DNA of 32,582 nucleotides from Soonwooa sp023440705 (lineage in GTDB: Bacteria; Bacteroidota; Bacteroidia; Flavobacteriales; Weeksellaceae). Both the position numbers and the translations under genes were made by a program. Location: contig JAEXRP010000025.1 of assembly GCA_023440705.1 (NCBI GenBank), positions 1 to 32,582 of the forward strand, written 5' to 3'. Of the stretch, positions 31,132 through 32,582 are shown one piece after another (position 1 is the first letter of the stretch; each line of letters opens with the position of its first letter). The notes beneath the pieces are model-generated. The model worked only from the letters and a program-made list of their open reading frames with translations. It did no database searches and was not told the DNA's origin.

Positions 31132-32067
31132 TTAGTTTAAAATTATCATTAAACTTCCGATACTAATAACAATCCACAAGATAATCGCAAGTAATAATGG
31201 TTTAAAACTAATAGATTTCAGAGCTTCTAACGACAAGGTTGAACCTATTAAAAACAAGGTTAAATTTAATCCAAGTTTCGAAATTTTAGTAATAGTTGGA
31301 CTTATCAAATCAAAAATCGGAAAATAAGTGCTCAATAAAATTGCAATAATAAAATAACCTATAAACCACGGAATTTTAATTTTTGTACCTTTTGTTTTAA
31401 ATAAGAACATTGTTAAAATCGAAACAGGAATAATCCATAATGCTCTTGCCAATTTAACTGTTGTTGCAGTTTTCAAGGCTTCATCACCAAATTTGCTCGC
31501 AGCGCCAACCACCGAACTTGTGTCATGAATCCCGATCGCGCACCACAATCCAAAGTCATGTTGCGTCATCATCAACCAATGTCCAACACTTGGATAGATA
31601 AACAACGCAATCGAATTTAATGAAAAAACGATTGCTAAAGCTAGAGAAATTTGCTTGGTGTCGGCTTTAATAATCGGAGAAACTGCTGCAATGGCGCTAC
31701 CGCCACAAATCGCTGTTCCTGCAGAAATAAGGTAGGCGAGAGGTCGTTCTATTTTTAAAAGTTTTCCTAAAAAATATCCAAGAACAAAAATAATTGAAAT
31801 ACTAGTAATCGTCAATAGAAAACCAGATTGACCGACTTTTAGCGCTTCATCAAGGTGCAAACCAAATCCTAAACCAACAATCGAAATTTGCAAAAGCTTG
31901 TTAATATAACTAGAAACTTTGCTTTCAAAGGGATTTCCGAGAAAAATCGCCATTATTAAACCTAATAACAATGCAATTGGCGAACTTATTAATCCACTGA
32001 CACTTAACGTTGCAAGAATGACGAAAATGATAATTTGATACGAATGCTTTATTTTAAAAACTTGCAT
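31132..32067 (-). CDS. YeiH-family (UPF0324, PF03601) putative sulfate/sulfite exporter
   Basis: A 311-residue inner-membrane protein with about nine or ten helices. Conserved family segments are AIFLGNPFESK, LLQISIVGLGFGLHLDEALK, ISAGTAICGGSAIAAVSPII, LALAIVFSLNSIALFIYPSVG, GLWCAIGIHDTSSVVGAA and ATTVKLARALWIIPVSI. The family is annotated as sulfate exporters, and E. coli yeiH is controlled by the sulfite-linked regulator YeiE, but transport has not been clearly shown. It lies about 3 kb beyond the sulfur operon on the other strand and is not part of that operon. A promoter is not evident. Confidence 0.9.
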   Translation of the reverse strand: MQVFKIKHSYQIIIFVILATLSVSGLISSPIALLLGLIMAIFLGNPFESKVSSYINKLLQISIVGLGFGLHLDEALKVGQSGFLLTITSISIIFVLGYFLGKLLKIERPLAYLISAGTAICGGSAIAAVSPIIKADTKQISLALAIVFSLNSIALFIYPSVGHWLMMTQHDFGLWCAIGIHDTSSVVGAASKFGDEALKTATTVKLARALWIIPVSILTMFLFKTKGTKIKIPWFIGYFIIAILLSTYFPIFDLISPTITKISKLGLNLTLFLIGSTLSLEALKSISFKPLLLAIILWIVISIGSLMIILN

Positions 32068-32158
32068 GTTCTTTTTTTTGACAAATTTCTAAAATATGAT
32101 ATTACAAAACCAATTGTAAAAATTTATAGTCTATAACTTTTTGTTATGAATATTTTAT

Positions 32159-32582
32159 CTACACAAACCACATCTCAAAAGCCGAACCTTTTTCTAGTCG
32201 ACGATAAATAAGATAGCCGTTGTGAGCTTCCATAATGCCTTTGGAAAGCGTTAAGCCAATTCCAGAACCGTTTTGTCGCGTGGTGAAAAAGGGAAGGAAT
32301 ATTTTAGACTCAATTTGCGGTTCGATTCCCGAGCCGTTGTCTTCCACGGAAAGTAAAATCCGATTGTTGACTTCCGAAATTTGAATGTTAATCTTTTTAG
32401 AATCTTGTTTTTGTAAAGCCAATTGTGCGTTGGTTAGAAGATTGACCAAAACACGTTCAATCATGCTTTCATCAGCTTGAATGAAATAATCTTGCGCCGA
32501 AATTTCCAATTGAATGTTGTTTGTTTTAAACTCCGTTTCGAAAATTTTTGTGGCTTTTTCAATCGTAATTTTAAGATTGATT
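32159..32582 (-). CDS. Sensor histidine kinase, C-terminal ATPase domain (partial)
   Basis: The reverse strand from the window edge to the stop at 32159 is open (141 codons) and encodes a HATPase_c domain: MIERVLVNLLTNAQLALQK is the N-box, VEDNGSGIEPQIESKIFLPF the G1 box and F-box region, and TTRQNGSGIGLTLSKGIMEA the G2 region. The start, sensor region and His-containing DHp domain lie outside. The short sequence between the N-box and G1 and the PFFTT-x-x-x-GSGIGL form are typical of NtrB/NtrY-like kinases. No response-regulator gene is visible within the window. Confidence 0.93.
   Translation of the reverse strand, partial: INLKITIEKATKIFETEFKTNNIQLEISAQDYFIQADESMIERVLVNLLTNAQLALQKQDSKKINIQISEVNNRILLSVEDNGSGIEPQIESKIFLPFFTTRQNGSGIGLTLSKGIMEAHNGYLIYRRLEKGSAFEMWFV

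Overview
The window looks like chromosomal DNA of a low-GC member of the Bacteroidota, most likely a Chryseobacterium-like flavobacterium (Weeksellaceae). The reasons are: AT-rich DNA with genes that mostly lack Shine-Dalgarno sequences; several promoters of the Bacteroidota type (TAnnTTTG near -7, sometimes with TTTG near -33); a subclass A2 class A beta-lactamase of the PER/CGA/CIA type; a heavy-metal (HMA) domain fused to an AraC-type helix-turn-helix; and a plugless TonB-receptor-like barrel. The genus is an inference from gene style, not from a marker search.

Layout. 1-3761: start of a Sir2-type deacylase gene, a copper P-type ATPase with four N-terminal metal-binding modules, and its probable HMA-AraC regulator, all on the minus strand. 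3762-6614: an accessory patch with a decayed IS3-family element and a hexapeptide-repeat acyltransferase. 7054-9959: rpsO, a membrane protein with a long acidic heptad coiled coil, and an APC amino acid permease. 10322-16130: a large exported TPR protein, a class A2 beta-lactamase and an outer-membrane barrel protein. 16163-16236: tRNA-Arg(TCG). 16479-27914: a sulfate assimilation cluster. 28005-32582, all minus strand: an OatA-like acyltransferase, an SRPBCC protein, a YdeI-like protein, a YeiH-family transporter and the end of a sensor histidine kinase.

The sulfur cluster encodes a nearly complete route: an Rrf2 regulator, then CysD/CysN (sulfate to APS), CysH (APS to sulfite; a CC...CxxC iron-sulfur signature points to APS rather than PAPS as substrate, which fits the lack of an APS kinase), CysJ/CysI (sulfite to sulfide), CysE/CysK (serine to cysteine), plus siroheme synthesis for CysI from a SUMT and a Met8/CysG-N domain. 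That last domain is fused to a TauE/SafE membrane domain, which may be the missing sulfate or sulfite transporter. Between cysI and this fusion lie only the two ends of a TonB-dependent receptor gene whose middle has been lost.

The most unusual points are: short GC-richer repeat units that interrupt the IS3 orfA, so that removing two of them restores a single reading frame; a pair of GAA-triloop hairpins between the TPR and beta-lactamase genes; a 29-bp terminator repeated almost exactly on both sides of the sulfur cluster, one copy directly after tRNA-Arg; the siroheme-synthase/TauE fusion; and the acidic heptad-repeat membrane protein. I did not see a CRISPR array, phage, toxin-antitoxin pair or clear defence system.
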